A program made the translations under genes and the position numbers. Below are positions 63,634-64,000 of a stretch of DNA of 64,000 nucleotides, in pieces. Position 1 is the first letter of the stretch. Each line of letters begins with the position of its first letter. Under the pieces are notes generated by a model. That model saw nothing but the letters and a program-made list of their open reading frames with translations, did no database searches and was not told the DNA's origin. Origin of the DNA: Asparagopsis taxiformis (Eukaryota; Rhodophyta; Florideophyceae; Bonnemaisoniales; Bonnemaisoniaceae). The stretch is from contig JALQPE010000598.1 of NCBI GenBank assembly GCA_030407315.1, positions 186,001-250,000 of the forward strand, in the 5' to 3' direction.

Positions 63634-64000
63634 ATGGATACCAACACTTGCACCACTTTTATTGTTTCAGGTCTAGCAGTTCCACTAAATCGATCCGGAC
63701 TTTCAGCGCAATGCACTCCAATTGTTCGCAACGCTTATCCAAAGAATAGGAGAGTTCTACCAATTTCGATGCAGACTAGAGGTAGTTCAGACCAGAAGAA
63801 AAGAGGACAAGCAAAGAAGAAGGCTGCTCCAGTTTTTGCTCTTGATATGAAGGGAAATTTTGTGTGGACAATGAGGTCGGCTACTCCACAAGATCAGGAT
63901 GGAATTATAGCTTGCATCGGCTCATCGAGTATTCCAGATTTCATGGTAAGCTCCTTCCTAGAGGATTCGCCCTGTTGCATTGTTTGCGAAGTGTCTGTGA
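63634..64000 (+). CDS. Plastid-type GNAT acetyltransferase, partial
   Basis: Reading frame from ATG 63634 to the right edge, without a stop. The first 70 residues are Ser/Arg/Asn-rich and basic, like a plastid transit peptide, and include SMQTRGSSDQKKRGQAKKKA. The GNAT fold then begins with NFVWTMRSATPQDQDGIIAC and continues through SIPDFMVSSFLEDSPCCIVC, the beta1-alpha1 and beta2 elements that precede the acetyl-CoA site. The site itself is beyond the window. A GTAAGC at 63951 resembles a donor, but the frame reads on sensibly through it. Confidence 0.6.
   Translation, partial: MDTNTCTTFIVSGLAVPLNRSGLSAQCTPIVRNAYPKNRRVLPISMQTRGSSDQKKRGQAKKKAAPVFALDMKGNFVWTMRSATPQDQDGIIACIGSSSIPDFMVSSFLEDSPCCIVCEVSV

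Noticed and set aside
63951..64000. GTAAGC as a splice donor in the GNAT gene
   Set aside because: The frame continues with GNAT-like residues (FLEDSPCCIVC) beyond it, so it is probably coding.

Overview
The window is nuclear DNA of a photosynthetic eukaryote, most likely a unicellular red alga (Rhodophyta). The deciding marker is a nuclear gene for a plastid-targeted CpcS/CpeS-type phycobiliprotein lyase. It sits with a plastid phosphate translocator, a fibrillin, a DUF1995 plastid protein, a plastid-type ABC half-transporter, a COP1 photomorphogenesis ligase and a tRNA-Lys gene that carries a D-loop intron as well as an anticodon-loop intron, a pattern described in Cyanidioschyzon. Genes are dense, many are single-exon, and neighbours are often divergent or convergent. 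Introns are short (about 65-95 bp), GT-AG, and nearly all carry a CTRAC branch-point-like motif. I cannot name the species from sequence alone.

Layout. 0-10 kb: DnaJ-type zinc-finger protein (partial), importin alpha, RPF1, a hemerythrin-like protein, a calcineurin-B-homologous EF-hand protein and peroxisomal acyl-CoA oxidase. 10-22 kb: TRAPPC12-like TPR protein, a 4.5 kb gene-poor stretch with only weak small ORFs, ribosomal protein eL32, TFIIIB subunit BDP1, eIF4E and DONSON. 22-29 kb: a Ty1/copia LTR retrotransposon with both LTRs, a 5-bp target duplication and a copia-type internal tRNA-iMet primer site, lying 58 bp beyond the 3' end of a fused PabA-PabB aminodeoxychorismate synthase. The copia interior and the PabB half are both broken by many small indels.

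29-46 kb: plastid ABC half-transporter, GH31 (MYORG-like) glycosidase, three-exon MIF, a complete 2.56-kb PIF/Harbinger transposon with two intact ORFs, MFS transporter, FluG-like amidohydrolase, MMADHC (cobalamin trafficking), triose-phosphate translocator and COP1. 48.4-54.7 kb: a near-perfect inverted repeat (two 2.48-kb arms, 1.28-kb spacer), each arm carrying a copy of the same C2H2 zinc-finger gene. One copy is intact; the other is frameshifted. 54.8-64 kb: fibrillin, mitochondrial dicarboxylate-type carrier, PlsC-type acyltransferase, membrane RING-H2 ligase, the doubly interrupted tRNA-Lys, a small coiled-coil protein, the CpcS/CpeS lyase, a DUF1995 protein and a partial plastid GNAT acetyltransferase.

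These are scattered eukaryotic housekeeping and plastid genes, not an operon-like pathway. The most unusual items are the inverted repeat, the tRNA, the two mobile elements and the indel-dense 22-28 kb segment.
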